Source: CAVPCZ01 sp963702445 (GTDB lineage Bacteria > Bacteroidota > Ignavibacteria > UBA10030 > UBA6906). Taken from it: a stretch of 64,000 nt of DNA. Position numbers and translations under genes: made by a program. The stretch is taken from NCBI GenBank assembly GCA_963702445.1, contig CAVPCZ010000003.1:310001-374000 (forward strand). The letters are read 5' to 3'. Positions within the stretch are counted from its first letter, which is position 1; each line of letters opens with the position of its first letter. Under the pieces are notes generated by a model, which was given only the letters and a program-made list of their open reading frames with translations, searched no databases and was not told the DNA's origin. Shown one piece after another: positions 34,366-43,711 of this stretch.

Positions 34366-35136
34366 ATGGCGGACTTTCTCACAGCGCTTGAGCGCTTTCT
34401 CAAGGACGAACGTGACGCGTTCGGAGAATTCCTCATCATGGAACGGCGGACATCCAAACCCCAATCATCTTCCCGGCATACACCCCCACCGCCGGTACCC
34501 TCCGCCGAAGAGATTCCCCTGTTTCCCGGGCTTGACATTCCCGCATCGCCGTTGACCGAGGAGCCGTGGGGATCGGCGGCATCACTCGGTACTCTGCACA
34601 GCCAGATTGCCGGCTGTCTGAAATGCCCGCTGGGACAGACGCGCACGAAATTCGTTTTCGGGACGGGCAATCCGTCGGCGTCGCTCATGTTCATCGGGGA
34701 GGCGCCCGGTGCCGATGAAGATCTGCAGGGGGAGCCGTTTGTCGGACGCGCCGGGCAGCTGTTGAACAAGATTCTCGAGGCCATCCATCTGCGGCGGGAG
34801 GAGGTCTTTATCTGCAATATCCTGAAATGCCGTCCGCCCAACAACCGCACACCGCTTCCCGAAGAGGTGGAGCAGTGCCTTCCCTATCTTCGCAAGCAAA
34901 TCGCCCTGGTTCATCCGAAACTGATCGTCTGCCTGGGGCTCACCGCCGCACAGAATCTGCTGCGCACGAAGGAAAGTCTGACAAGCCTGCGCGGCCGCGT
35001 GCTGGAATTTGAAGGAACCCCCCTGATGGTGACGTATCATCCCGCGGCACTCCTGCGCAATCCCAACTGGAAACGGCCGGCGTGGGAGGATTTTCAGGCG
35101 ATTCAGAAATTTCACGCCGGATCCGCCGGCTCATGA
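34366..35136 (+). CDS. Family 4 (Fe-S) uracil-DNA glycosylase
   Basis: Excises uracil from DNA in base-excision repair. The 256-residue protein has a Pro-rich N-terminal extension of about 75 residues. The domain follows with CLKCPLGQTRTK, motif A GEAPGADEDLQGEPFVGRAG, CNILKCRPPNNRTP (Cys ligands for the 4Fe-4S cluster), and motif 3 TYHPAALLRNP. It is 21 bp downstream of coaBC and 20 bp upstream of dnaB. The extension before the first Cys cluster resembles a disordered linker. Confidence 0.93.
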   Translation: MADFLTALERFLKDERDAFGEFLIMERRTSKPQSSSRHTPPPPVPSAEEIPLFPGLDIPASPLTEEPWGSAASLGTLHSQIAGCLKCPLGQTRTKFVFGTGNPSASLMFIGEAPGADEDLQGEPFVGRAGQLLNKILEAIHLRREEVFICNILKCRPPNNRTPLPEEVEQCLPYLRKQIALVHPKLIVCLGLTAAQNLLRTKESLTSLRGRVLEFEGTPLMVTYHPAALLRNPNWKRPAWEDFQAIQKFHAGSAGS

Positions 35137-35156
35137 GGAACTGAAGGAGTTGCTGT

Positions 35157-36593
35157 ATGGCTGAACTGTCCCGTGGCGGGGGCATCGACCTGGTGCCGGA
35201 GCGGCAACAGCCGGATGGCCGTATTCCACCACATGCCGTTGACATCGAAGAACAAATCCTCGGCGCGATGCTTCTGGAGAAGGAAGCCATTTCCAAAGCG
35301 ATCGAAGTGCTGGATGAAGATGCGTTTCATGCCGAACGGAACCGGAAAATCTTTCAGGCGATCCTCGGGCTCTTCGAACGGGGGGAACCGGCGGACAGTA
35401 TCACCGTAACGGAAGAATTGCGCCGCCGGGGCCAGCTGGAGAGTGCCGGCGGTCAGAGCTACCTTGTCGAGCTTACGATGAAGGTCAGTTCTTCGGCGAA
35501 CGTGGAATATCACGCGCGTATCGTCCTGGAGCGGGCCATTCTCCGCAAGCTCATTTCGGAAACCAACAAGATCTCCTCGCGGGCCTTCAGTCCGACCGAA
35601 GACGCGTTCGACCTGCTCGACGATGCCGAGCAGGCGATCTTCCGTATTTCCGAATGGCGGCTGAAGAAGAGTTTCGTTTCCATGGACCGTGCGCTGCACA
35701 GCACGCTGGAAATGCTCGAGAGCATTCACGGGAAGCACGAAGGAGTCACCGGGGTGCCGACCGGTTTCCGGGATCTGGACACGCTCACCGGCGGCTGGCA
35801 GAATTCCGACCTGATTATCGTGGCGGGACGCCCCAGCTCGGGGAAGACCGCCTTTGCGCTTTCGCTGGCTTCCAACGCCGCGCTCCACAAAAGCAAACCC
35901 ACCACGATCGGCATTTTTTCGCTTGAAATGTCCACGAACCAGCTGATCATGCGCCTGCTGTGTGCCGAAGCGCGTGTGGATGCGCATGCGGTCCGCACGG
36001 GCAGGCTGCCGGACGAAGAGTGGACACGCCTGAGCCTTGCGGCCGGCCGTCTTGCCAAGGCGCGGCTCTTTATTGATGACTCGGCAAGTCTGGGGATTCT
36101 TGAATTGCGCGCCAAAGCACGCCGTCTGCGTGCCGAACACAATGCGGGATTGATCATTGTCGACTATCTCCAGCTGATGCAGGGCCCCCGGGCGGCCGAA
36201 AACCGCGAGAAGGAAATCTCGGCCATCTCCCGCTCTCTCAAAGCCCTCGCCAAAGAACTCAATGTTCCCGTCATCGCCCTTTCGCAGCTCAGCCGTGCAG
36301 TGGAAGGACGCACCGACAAACGCCCCATTCTCTCCGATCTGCGTGAATCGGGTGCCATCGAACAGGACGCCGATGTGGTGATGTTTGTCCACCGGCCGGA
36401 AATGTACACCGACCCGAAATCCAACAAGGCCGCGGATGTGCAGGGTCGCGCGGAAATAATCATCGGCAAACAGCGCAACGGCCCCATTGACGACGTGAAC
36501 CTCGCATTCGTCCACCGTTACGCGCGGTTTGAAAACCTCGCCCTTCCGTCGTTTGAGCCCGGGCCGCCCGGACTGGAAGAACCCTCGTTCTAA
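35157..36593 (+). CDS. dnaB: Replicative DNA helicase DnaB
   Basis: Hexameric 5'-3' helicase at the fork. The 478 residues have the N-terminal helical domain (PPHAVDIEEQILGAMLLEKEA), a linker, and a RecA-fold domain with Walker A GRPSSGKTAFALSLA (about residue 225), Walker B LIIVDYLQLM and LSQLSRAVEGRTDKRP. The arginine finger and DLRESGAIEQDADVVMF are also present. No intein is seen. AAGGAG lies 8 bases before the ATG. A DciA-like protein, the likely loader, is encoded at 15.3 kb. Confidence 0.97.
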   Translation: MAELSRGGGIDLVPERQQPDGRIPPHAVDIEEQILGAMLLEKEAISKAIEVLDEDAFHAERNRKIFQAILGLFERGEPADSITVTEELRRRGQLESAGGQSYLVELTMKVSSSANVEYHARIVLERAILRKLISETNKISSRAFSPTEDAFDLLDDAEQAIFRISEWRLKKSFVSMDRALHSTLEMLESIHGKHEGVTGVPTGFRDLDTLTGGWQNSDLIIVAGRPSSGKTAFALSLASNAALHKSKPTTIGIFSLEMSTNQLIMRLLCAEARVDAHAVRTGRLPDEEWTRLSLAAGRLAKARLFIDDSASLGILELRAKARRLRAEHNAGLIIVDYLQLMQGPRAAENREKEISAISRSLKALAKELNVPVIALSQLSRAVEGRTDKRPILSDLRESGAIEQDADVVMFVHRPEMYTDPKSNKAADVQGRAEIIIGKQRNGPIDDVNLAFVHRYARFENLALPSFEPGPPGLEEPSF

Positions 36594-36624
36594 TTATGCG
36601 CGCCACGTTCAAGGAACCGGCCCC

Positions 36625-37542
36625 ATGAAGGACAGATCGTTCCATGCAGATCCCCGGTTTTCCGGTCGTATCCGGACAACCCGCCGGGATTTTCTTTTGC
36701 GCGCCGGTGGCGCGGGTGTGGCACTGCTCTGTCTGCCGCGCTGGACAGCCCGCGCAGAGGACGACGACGCTGCCATCGTCCGGCGCGTGTTTTCCTGGGC
36801 CAGGGAAGGCGGACTGGCATCACTGCCGCTCGGCGGGATCGTGGCGGCAATCGGAGAGTCGTTCATCGGCACACCGTATGTCGCCCACTCGCTCGAAACG
36901 GAGGGAGAAGAGCACCTGGTGGTGAATCTCCGGGGCTTCGATTGCCTGACGTTCGTGGAAAACGCCCTTGCGCTCGCACGATGCGTGAAAAGCGGAACGT
37001 CAACATTCGAGAAATTCCGCACCGAGCTCACACATATCCGCTATGCGTCAGGCGTCATCAACGGGTATTCCAGCAGGCTGCACTACTTCACGGACTGGAT
37101 GGCGGACAATGGGAGAAAGAACGTGATACGCGATATCACGGTCGAAACCGGCGGCACGGAGTACCGGAAGGTCATCAATTTCATGTCATCCCACAGAGCC
37201 TCCTACCGGCAGCTTGCCGACGACGCCACGCTCGCCAGCATCAAAAAATCGGAAACGCGCCTCTCTTCGGCCCCGCTGTACCGGGTGACAAAGGAACGGC
37301 TGACGGCCGCGCAGCGCGTACTCCGGAGCGGCGATATCATCGGCACCGTGACATCGATGGAAGGGATGGATATCGCCCACACCGGAATGGTGCTGTTCAA
37401 GGGTGAAACGCCGCGGTTCCTCCATGCCCCGCTCTCAGGGGGCAAGGTGACGCTGTCGTCTGGTGATCTTGCCGCTTATGTGCAGGGCATTCGCTCGCAT
37501 ACCGGAGTGGTTATAGGACGCCCGCTCGAACCGGCGGGATAG
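36625..37542 (+). CDS. Tat-exported DUF1460 protein (NlpC/P60-like amidase fold)
   Basis: The 305-residue protein begins with a twin-arginine signal: TRRDFLLRAGGAGVALL and a predicted cut near ARA/ED. The mature part has the DUF1460 signature GTPYVAHSLE and NLRGFDCLTFVENALALARC, where Cys is the probable nucleophile. A His lies in the later segment MDIAHTGMVL. Characterised relatives are cell-wall peptide amidases or peptidases. ATG 36625 is chosen for its AAGGA and Tat motif; an upstream in-frame start would overlap dnaB. Export and family are well supported; substrate is inferred. Confidence 0.85.
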   Translation: MKDRSFHADPRFSGRIRTTRRDFLLRAGGAGVALLCLPRWTARAEDDDAAIVRRVFSWAREGGLASLPLGGIVAAIGESFIGTPYVAHSLETEGEEHLVVNLRGFDCLTFVENALALARCVKSGTSTFEKFRTELTHIRYASGVINGYSSRLHYFTDWMADNGRKNVIRDITVETGGTEYRKVINFMSSHRASYRQLADDATLASIKKSETRLSSAPLYRVTKERLTAAQRVLRSGDIIGTVTSMEGMDIAHTGMVLFKGETPRFLHAPLSGGKVTLSSGDLAAYVQGIRSHTGVVIGRPLEPAG

Positions 37543-37577
37543 GTCATACAGTCAGTTCACATCATAAGGAGCAACAC

Positions 37578-38327
37578 ATGAAGCGGTTGATGATGGTCGT
37601 TCTGGTGGCGGTGACTGTTGCCACGGGGTACGGGCAGGGGATGTACTGGGAAAGCCTCGTCACCGTATCCGGAGAAACCCGGAACGAAAAAGCGATGAAG
37701 ACGTTCTATCTTCCGAAGAAGATGAAGACCACATCGGAGGGTGAACGTGAATACATGCTCATCCGGATCGACCAGGAAAAGCTGTACTCGGTGAATCCGA
37801 CGGACAAGACCTACACGGAAACGACCTTTGCACAGATGGAAGCGGCCGGCAAGCAGATGGAAGAGCAGATGAAAAAGCTGCAGGATCAGATGAAAGACAT
37901 GCCGGCCGAACAACGCGCGATGATGGAGAAGATGCTCGGGGCCAATGCACCCGGGAAAGCGGAGGCGACATACGATGTCATCAAAACGGCGGACAGGAAG
38001 GTCGTGAGCGGTTTTTCCTGCGTACGCTACTCCATGACGCAGGACAAGAAAGAGATCGCCTCGATCTGGGCCACGCAGGATGTCTCCGGATTTGCCGCCA
38101 TGCGGCAGGATATGATGGAACAGCTCCGCAGGATGTCGGCGCTGAAAGGGCTGTCCGAGGCGATGACGAAGGTGGAAGGATTTCCCATCGAAATGAACAT
38201 GGCCATGGGCGTGAAGACCCTGGTGACAAAGATCGAGCGCCGGACCATCGCGGCAAGCGAGTTTGAAATTCCGCCGGGATTTACCAAAGTTGAGAGGTCG
38301 GCAATTCCCAAGAAGGACGGGAAATAG
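37578..38327 (+). CDS. Exported DUF4412-type protein
   Basis: The 249-residue product has a Sec signal peptide with a probable cut before QGMYWES. The mature protein resembles DUF4412: a beta-rich N-terminus (YLPKKMKTTSEGEREYMLIRID), a Met/Gln-rich helical stretch (MEEQMKKLQDQMKDMPAEQ), then TGYRV-like beta strands with GFSCVRY and IWATQDVSGF. It ends FEIPPGFTKVE. Function is unknown. AAGGAG precedes the ATG. It converges with the GT2 gene, with only 17 bp between the stops. Confidence 0.8.
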   Translation: MKRLMMVVLVAVTVATGYGQGMYWESLVTVSGETRNEKAMKTFYLPKKMKTTSEGEREYMLIRIDQEKLYSVNPTDKTYTETTFAQMEAAGKQMEEQMKKLQDQMKDMPAEQRAMMEKMLGANAPGKAEATYDVIKTADRKVVSGFSCVRYSMTQDKKEIASIWATQDVSGFAAMRQDMMEQLRRMSALKGLSEAMTKVEGFPIEMNMAMGVKTLVTKIERRTIAASEFEIPPGFTKVERSAIPKKDGK

Positions 38328-38344
38328 GCCAATAAGGGACAGGG

Positions 38345-39178
38345 CTACACCGCCCCCGGGACATCCAGGTGCTCCAGCCCCATGCGGCAGCGGGGTTGCC
38401 CTGTTTCCTTCACCCTGGCAAACCGTTGCCAGCAGGCATCCGACACGTCTGTCAACGGGTGGTGGACATGAAACTGGATGGCGAGGTTCCTGAGCGACTT
38501 CGTTTTCACCCCGGTTAAGGAGAGACGATACTCGATGTCGGAGTCTTCCCCGCATCCCGGACCGTCATAGAGCTCATCGAACCCGTTGATCGCGACGAGA
38601 TCCGCTTTTGCCAGGGAAAAGTTGCACCCGAGCATTCCGCGGGCTTTGCGCAGAAGAACCTTCCGCAGGAGTGTGCTGCGCATCCGGATGCCGTCTTCGA
38701 TACGGAGGGCCTCTCCCCGGAGCCCATCCATGCACACCCCCCAATCCAATCGCTCAAAGCTCCCGCTGGTTATTGCGCTGACGCTCAGCGACTCTGACCA
38801 TCGCTTGCTGGTTTCCACACGCCTTCCCAGGAGCACCGTACGCTCCTCACGCTCACGCCAGTGGTCTTCCAGAAAGAGCCGCGAGGGAATGCAGTCTCCG
38901 TCCATGAAGACCAGATAGTCGCCCTGCGACGCACGTACCGCGCTGTTCAGGATCGTATTCTTCCGCCAGCCGCGGTCGTCGTGGAAAATGTGGGTAATCG
39001 GAACGCCGGCATGCCGGCGGCATTCTTCGATCACCTGCCGTACGGCCGGACCGGATCCGTCATCGGCCACGACAATTTCAGAGTTCTTCATCGATTGCCG
39101 CGCGCATGCCGTCAGGACGAGGCGGAGGACATCCGGCTTGTTGTAGACGGCGATGATCAGGGAGAGCCCTGGCTGCAT
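38345..39178 (-). CDS. Family 2 glycosyltransferase
   Basis: The 277 residues start QPGLSLIIAVYNKPDVLRLVLTA after Met, followed by VVADDGSGPAVRQVIEE, VFMDGDCIPS (the DxD-type metal site) and a C-terminal galactosyltransferase-like segment GFDELYDGPGCGEDSDIEYRLS. This is a GT-A inverting enzyme acting in the cytoplasm on an unknown acceptor, probably a surface glycan. A GTG at 39193 overlapping the preceding stop is an alternative start. It is the last gene of a leftward run. Confidence 0.88.
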   Translation of the reverse strand: MQPGLSLIIAVYNKPDVLRLVLTACARQSMKNSEIVVADDGSGPAVRQVIEECRRHAGVPITHIFHDDRGWRKNTILNSAVRASQGDYLVFMDGDCIPSRLFLEDHWREREERTVLLGRRVETSKRWSESLSVSAITSGSFERLDWGVCMDGLRGEALRIEDGIRMRSTLLRKVLLRKARGMLGCNFSLAKADLVAINGFDELYDGPGCGEDSDIEYRLSLTGVKTKSLRNLAIQFHVHHPLTDVSDACWQRFARVKETGQPRCRMGLEHLDVPGAV

Positions 39179-39189
39179 GGTGTCCGGTT

Positions 39190-40260
39190 TCACTCCCACA
39201 CTCCCGGGATGCGGCGCCCGCACTTCTGACAGGCGCCGTTCTTCAGATTATTGGATTGGATTTGGAATCCCGTCCGTTCGACAAGTGTCGTTCCACAACC
39301 CGGACACCGTGTGTCCTCCCATCGTCCGGTTCTCCCCGGCAGATTCCCCGCATAGACAAACGACAGCCCGTTCTCCCTGCCGATCGATGCCGCGCGCTCC
39401 AGGGTGCCCGGAGGCGTGGAGGGGGGGTGGGTCATGCTGTAGTCCGCATGGTACGCCGTTACGTGCCAGGGAATGTCCTCCGAAACCGACGCCAGAAACC
39501 CGGCAATCTCTTTCAGCTCTTCAGGAGAATCATTGAAGCCCGGCACAACCAGGGTGACCACTTCCACCCAGACAGCCATTTCCTTCAATCGGGTGATGGT
39601 GTCCAGCACGGTATCCAGTTTTCCCCCCAGCCGCTGATAATTCCTCCGGCGGAAGCTCTTCAGGTCGATCTTGAAGAAATCGATGTAGGGGCGAAGATAT
39701 TCCAGGACTTCGGGCGTGCCGTTTCCGTTGGAAACATAGGAACACCGGATGCCGTGCTGTTTCGCCAGCGCAAAGATTTCCACGGCCCACTCGGAAGTGA
39801 TCAACGGCTCATTGTAGGTGCTGGTGATGACGGGGATGTGGTGCCGGAGGGCGAGGGCGACGATTTCTTCCGCCGTTTTCTTCTCGGGTTTTGCCTGTGC
39901 GGCGGGGTCGCGCAGTGTCTGTGAGCTGAACCAGTTCTGGCAGTAAGGGCAGTGATAGTCGCAGCCGAGCATGCCGAAGCTGAGGGCGCTGCTTCCCGGC
40001 AGGACGTGGAAGAAAGGCTTCTTTTCGATAGGGTCAATCTGCAGTCCGGCGACATAACCGTGCGGCACCATCAGTGTGCCGTTCTCATTGAAGCGGACTT
40101 TGCAGATTCCTTCACGGCCCGGCGCGATCCTGCACCGGTGGCCGCAGGCAACGCATGTCAGCCAGGCATTGTCCCCGCCCGTGGAGAGCGTTCCCGGCCG
40201 CACATGCCGCAGGAGCAGATCGCGCAACGTTAAGGGTGACGACATGGGAGGCTCCGGCAT
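39190..40260 (-). CDS. amrS: AmmeMemoRadiSam-system radical SAM enzyme (AmrS)
   Basis: The 356-residue protein has an N-terminal Cys cluster (CVACGHRCRIAPGREGICKVR), the radical SAM motif CDYHCPYC binding a 4Fe-4S cluster (about residue 103), and the downstream PVITSTYNEPLI and VTLVVPGFNDSPEELKEIA. A C-terminal zinc ribbon CPGCG ... CQKCGRRIPGVW completes it. These define the AmrS family, usually associated with MEMO1 and AMMECR1 homologues. Neither partner gene is adjacent here. ATG 40260 is used; an ATG five codons later (40245) has a better GGAG. Confidence 0.88.
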   Translation of the reverse strand: MPEPPMSSPLTLRDLLLRHVRPGTLSTGGDNAWLTCVACGHRCRIAPGREGICKVRFNENGTLMVPHGYVAGLQIDPIEKKPFFHVLPGSSALSFGMLGCDYHCPYCQNWFSSQTLRDPAAQAKPEKKTAEEIVALALRHHIPVITSTYNEPLITSEWAVEIFALAKQHGIRCSYVSNGNGTPEVLEYLRPYIDFFKIDLKSFRRRNYQRLGGKLDTVLDTITRLKEMAVWVEVVTLVVPGFNDSPEELKEIAGFLASVSEDIPWHVTAYHADYSMTHPPSTPPGTLERAASIGRENGLSFVYAGNLPGRTGRWEDTRCPGCGTTLVERTGFQIQSNNLKNGACQKCGRRIPGVWE

Positions 40261-40264
40261 CGTC

Positions 40265-41029
40265 CTACGTTCTCAGGTATGACGCGCCGTTGACGTCCAC
40301 AATACAGCCGGTGAGATAGTCGGTCCCTTCCGATGCGAGAAAGAGCACGGTCCGGGCGATCTCGTCGGGATGTCCGACGCGGCCGAGCGGGCTCTGGCGG
40401 CGAACGGCGTCCCCTTCGGCACCGCTCAGATAGGGAAGCGCCATATCCGTTTCCACCCAACCGGGCGCCACGGCGAACACGAAGATACGATGGGGCGCAA
40501 GAGCTTTCGCCATGGATTGACTGAAGGCATTCATGGCGGCCTTGCTTGCACCGTACGCGGGCGCCTCCGGCTCCCCGCGGAACGCACCGCGCGAGGTGAT
40601 ATTGATGATGCGTCCGCCCCCCTGTGCGATCATGGCCCGGGTTGCCCAGTAGGAGACGTTTGCCGTTCCAATGAGATTTGTGCCGATCGTATCTCCCCAC
40701 GCCTTCTGCCAGTCGTCATACGACACGGATGCAGGGGGATGGAGCACAAACATGCCGGCATTGTTGACCAGGATATCCACCCGCTGCATGGATGCCAGCA
40801 CTTCCCGGACAAGCCGTTGGGCTTCCTCCGGCCGGGCAATATCAGCCTGGAAGAGGGCATGGCCTTCGCCGGCCAGCGATGCGCGTGTGGCCGCCGCCGC
40901 GGAGGCGTTCCGGTGATAATGCACCGCGACACGGGCACCCTCCCGTGCAAACATCACCGCGGTTGCCTGTCCGATGCCGCGTGAGGCCCCGGTAATGAGA
41001 ACCGTCTTTCCCGCGAATGCGTTCGCCAT
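40265..41029 (-). CDS. Short-chain dehydrogenase/reductase (FabG-like)
   Basis: NAD(P)-dependent oxidoreductase of 254 residues. The glycine motif TGASRGIG (residues 14-21), NNAG (about 90), the catalytic Ser in INITSRGAF and YGASK (Tyr, Lys), and the C-terminal GCIVDVNGASYLRT are all present. This is a classical SDR. Although close to FabG, no fatty-acid synthesis genes are nearby and a specific substrate cannot be named. It precedes amrS by 4 bp. Confidence 0.88.
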   Translation of the reverse strand: MANAFAGKTVLITGASRGIGQATAVMFAREGARVAVHYHRNASAAAATRASLAGEGHALFQADIARPEEAQRLVREVLASMQRVDILVNNAGMFVLHPPASVSYDDWQKAWGDTIGTNLIGTANVSYWATRAMIAQGGGRIINITSRGAFRGEPEAPAYGASKAAMNAFSQSMAKALAPHRIFVFAVAPGWVETDMALPYLSGAEGDAVRRQSPLGRVGHPDEIARTVLFLASEGTDYLTGCIVDVNGASYLRT

Positions 41030-41109
41030 GAGTCACCTCCGCTGATACGTGCACGGCCGTTGCGTTTTGCCGGACCGCCCCCCGGTCGGGAAGCCTGCCG
41101 GGCTGTCTG

Positions 41110-42450
41110 CTACCCGGCCTTGTCCAGGTTTCCTTCCCACAAAAACTCCCGCGTCTCGCGTACGAGAACACGGTTGAGGACGAGAAGGGAAATCAGGTTC
41201 GGGATGGCCATCAGACCATTGGCAATGTCCGCGAAAGACCAGACCACCGGAAGAGAAAGGACCGACCCGAGCATGACGGCGGCGACCCAGAGCCACCGGT
41301 ACGGCGTGACCACCTTTGCGCCAAGGAGGTATTCTGCCGCCTTCTCGCCGTAGTATGACCATCCAAGGATCGTGGAAAAGACAAAGGTCAGCAATCCGCC
41401 TGTGAGCACAATCGGGCCGGCGACAGGCACATCGGAGAATGCAGCGTTGGTGAGTGCCGCCCCTCTCAGGCCGTTCATCCATTCGCCCGAATTGACAAGG
41501 ACGAGGCCCGTGATGGCGCAGACCACCACGGTATCCCAGAATGTTCCGGTGGAAGACACCAGGGCCTGCCGGACCGGATTTTTCGTTTGCGCGGCCGCGG
41601 CGACGATGGGCGCACTGCCGAGCCCGGATTCATTGGAAAAGAGTCCGCGGGCCACGCCGTACCGGATCGCTTCTTTCATCCCCGCTCCGAGAAACCCGCC
41701 GATTGCCGCCTGTCCGGTGAACGCGCTCGTGAAAATCAGCTCGACCGTTGCGGGCAGACCGGAGAAGTTCATCGCCAGCAACAGCAGACATCCGGCGACA
41801 TAGAAGATCGCCATAAACGGCACCAGCCGCTCGCAAACGGTGGCAATGGATTTGATTCCGCCGAGGATAACCACGGCGGTGAGTCCGGTCATCAGGATCC
41901 CGGTGATCCATGGGGCAATGGCGAAGTTCTCCTGGACCATCGAGGAGATGGAATTGGCCTGTACCATGTTGCCGATGCCAAACGCTGACACAGCGGTCAG
42001 GAGGGCGAAAGCGATGCCCAGCCATCGGGCATTCATCCCCCGTTCCAGTACGTACATCGGGCCTCCGGCCATTTGCCCGGCTGCGTTCGTGGTGCGGTAT
42101 TTGACGGCCAGGAGGGCTTCTGCGTATTTTGTGGCGATGCCGAATACACCGGTCAGCCACATCCAGAGCACCGCGCCCGGTCCCCCGGCAGCGATGGCTG
42201 TTGCGACGCCGACAATGTTGCCCGTGCCAATTGTCGCCGCCAGGGCGGTGGTGAGAGCGCCGAACTGACTCACGTCGCCCGCGCCCTCATGCCCGCGCTG
42301 CAGGGAAATGCGGATGGCTTTGCCGATGAATCTCTGGACAAACTTCAGACGAAACGTCAGATAGAGATGGGTTCCACACAGGAGAATAAGCAACGGCGGA
42401 CCCCAGATGAGGTCGCTGATGGTTTGAAGCACCTTTTCGAGATTTTCCAT
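41110..42450 (-). CDS. Alanine/glycine:cation symporter (AGCS family)
   Basis: Polytopic inner-membrane protein of 446 residues with about 10-11 predicted helices. Family signatures are GALTTALAATIGTGNIVGVATAI (read across helices 2-3), YGVARGLFSNESGLGSAP and GWSYYGEKAAEYLLG. It imports alanine or glycine with sodium or protons. ATG 42450 is chosen as the start of MENLEKVLQTISDLIWG. It lies 7 bp after the O-antigen-ligase-like gene, an odd operon partner for a transporter. Confidence 0.92.
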   Translation of the reverse strand: MENLEKVLQTISDLIWGPPLLILLCGTHLYLTFRLKFVQRFIGKAIRISLQRGHEGAGDVSQFGALTTALAATIGTGNIVGVATAIAAGGPGAVLWMWLTGVFGIATKYAEALLAVKYRTTNAAGQMAGGPMYVLERGMNARWLGIAFALLTAVSAFGIGNMVQANSISSMVQENFAIAPWITGILMTGLTAVVILGGIKSIATVCERLVPFMAIFYVAGCLLLLAMNFSGLPATVELIFTSAFTGQAAIGGFLGAGMKEAIRYGVARGLFSNESGLGSAPIVAAAAQTKNPVRQALVSSTGTFWDTVVVCAITGLVLVNSGEWMNGLRGAALTNAAFSDVPVAGPIVLTGGLLTFVFSTILGWSYYGEKAAEYLLGAKVVTPYRWLWVAAVMLGSVLSLPVVWSFADIANGLMAIPNLISLLVLNRVLVRETREFLWEGNLDKAG

Positions 42451-42457
42451 ACACACT

Positions 42458-43711
42458 TCAGTAGTGGTGAGATGAGAGAACCAGACCGAGCGTCGTCCAC
42501 ACAAGGGTGACCACTTCCTGATCTCCGAACGACCATTCCGTCAGACCGGTGACAACAAAGGCGACCAGGACCGCCATTCCGCCGAGGGCGAACGATCCTT
42601 TGAACCATTCCTCCCGGGTTTGCGCATAGATCTTCCCCTCTGCGGCGAACATGCCGGCAAACATCCCCATGATGATGATAAATCCTATTACTCCGTAGTT
42701 CGTCAGAATCTGCAGCGGCGTATTATGGAGATGACCCCAGACACGCGGCAGGGCGGGGTCCGCATAGCGGTCCAGGAGAAGGCCGTAATCGATATCGCCG
42801 ACACCGATGACGGGATGGTCTTTGAAGATTTCGATTCCCGCCTTCCACATGAGGAGCCGCGAGACATTTTCCGGGTGGTGGATATCCACGATGCTGCTGA
42901 TGCGGCTCTGTACATATGGCGGCGCGAAGACGACCACCAGAACCAGGATCAGCATCAACGGAATCAGAATCTTCTTGTTGCGCACAATGGCCGTGAAGGC
43001 CAGACCGCATGCGGCGGCGAGGTAGGCCCCGCGCGTTACCGTCGCCCAGAGGGCGATGGACACGGGCACAAGCGCGATGAGGGCCGCCCATCGTATGTTC
43101 CGGGGCGTCCGGGGGTGGATGACAAAGGGGAAGAGCAGCACGGTGGCGATCGTCATCAATTCCGACGTCGTCATATAGAACTGAAAGATGCCCAGGCGGA
43201 TGTTCTCTTCCGGATTACCGAGAATGAGCTTCGCCACACCGATTGTCGCCACCACCGCCGCGGTGCCGAGAAGGACCGCGACCAGACGTTTTGCCTGCTG
43301 CTCGCGGACCACGGTGCTTGCGAAGAAATACACGAGTCCGACGAGAAGCAGCCGCTTGGAAAATATGAGCGATTGAAGCGGCTCGGAGGAAAAAACAGTG
43401 GAGATCGCCTGTACCACAAGGAACCCGAGGAAAAAGAGGTCGAGCGGAGTCCGGACGACGCCCCATCGCCGTTCGAGCACCATGATGCCCAGCCAGAGCA
43501 CGGCCATCAGGCCCATGGAAAGCGAATTGACGGCGATGGAAAAATACGTGGATGCAAGAAAGAGGTACGAACACCCGACCAGTGCCCCGCGCAATGCCGG
43601 AAGCAGCAACGGATGGTGCTCCGCGGCCCGGACCGAATGGGGATTCCCGGCCGCCGGGAAATCGTTGTCACCGGTGTTGCGCGAGTCACCCCGGGGAGCA
43701 TATGTGTTCAT
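42458..43711 (-). CDS. O-antigen ligase / Wzy-type polymerase family membrane protein
   Basis: The 417-residue multi-helix membrane protein has the Wzy_C pattern: a periplasmic loop with SRLLMWKAGIEIFKDHPVIGVG and the following GHLHNTPLQILTNYGVIGF. These segments are typical of WaaL ligases and Wzy polymerases acting on lipid-linked glycans at the periplasmic face. Which activity it has cannot be decided. Its ATG overlaps the GT9 gene stop as ATGA, linking it to glycan assembly. Confidence 0.87.
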   Translation of the reverse strand: MNTYAPRGDSRNTGDNDFPAAGNPHSVRAAEHHPLLLPALRGALVGCSYLFLASTYFSIAVNSLSMGLMAVLWLGIMVLERRWGVVRTPLDLFFLGFLVVQAISTVFSSEPLQSLIFSKRLLLVGLVYFFASTVVREQQAKRLVAVLLGTAAVVATIGVAKLILGNPEENIRLGIFQFYMTTSELMTIATVLLFPFVIHPRTPRNIRWAALIALVPVSIALWATVTRGAYLAAACGLAFTAIVRNKKILIPLMLILVLVVVFAPPYVQSRISSIVDIHHPENVSRLLMWKAGIEIFKDHPVIGVGDIDYGLLLDRYADPALPRVWGHLHNTPLQILTNYGVIGFIIIMGMFAGMFAAEGKIYAQTREEWFKGSFALGGMAVLVAFVVTGLTEWSFGDQEVVTLVWTTLGLVLSSHHY

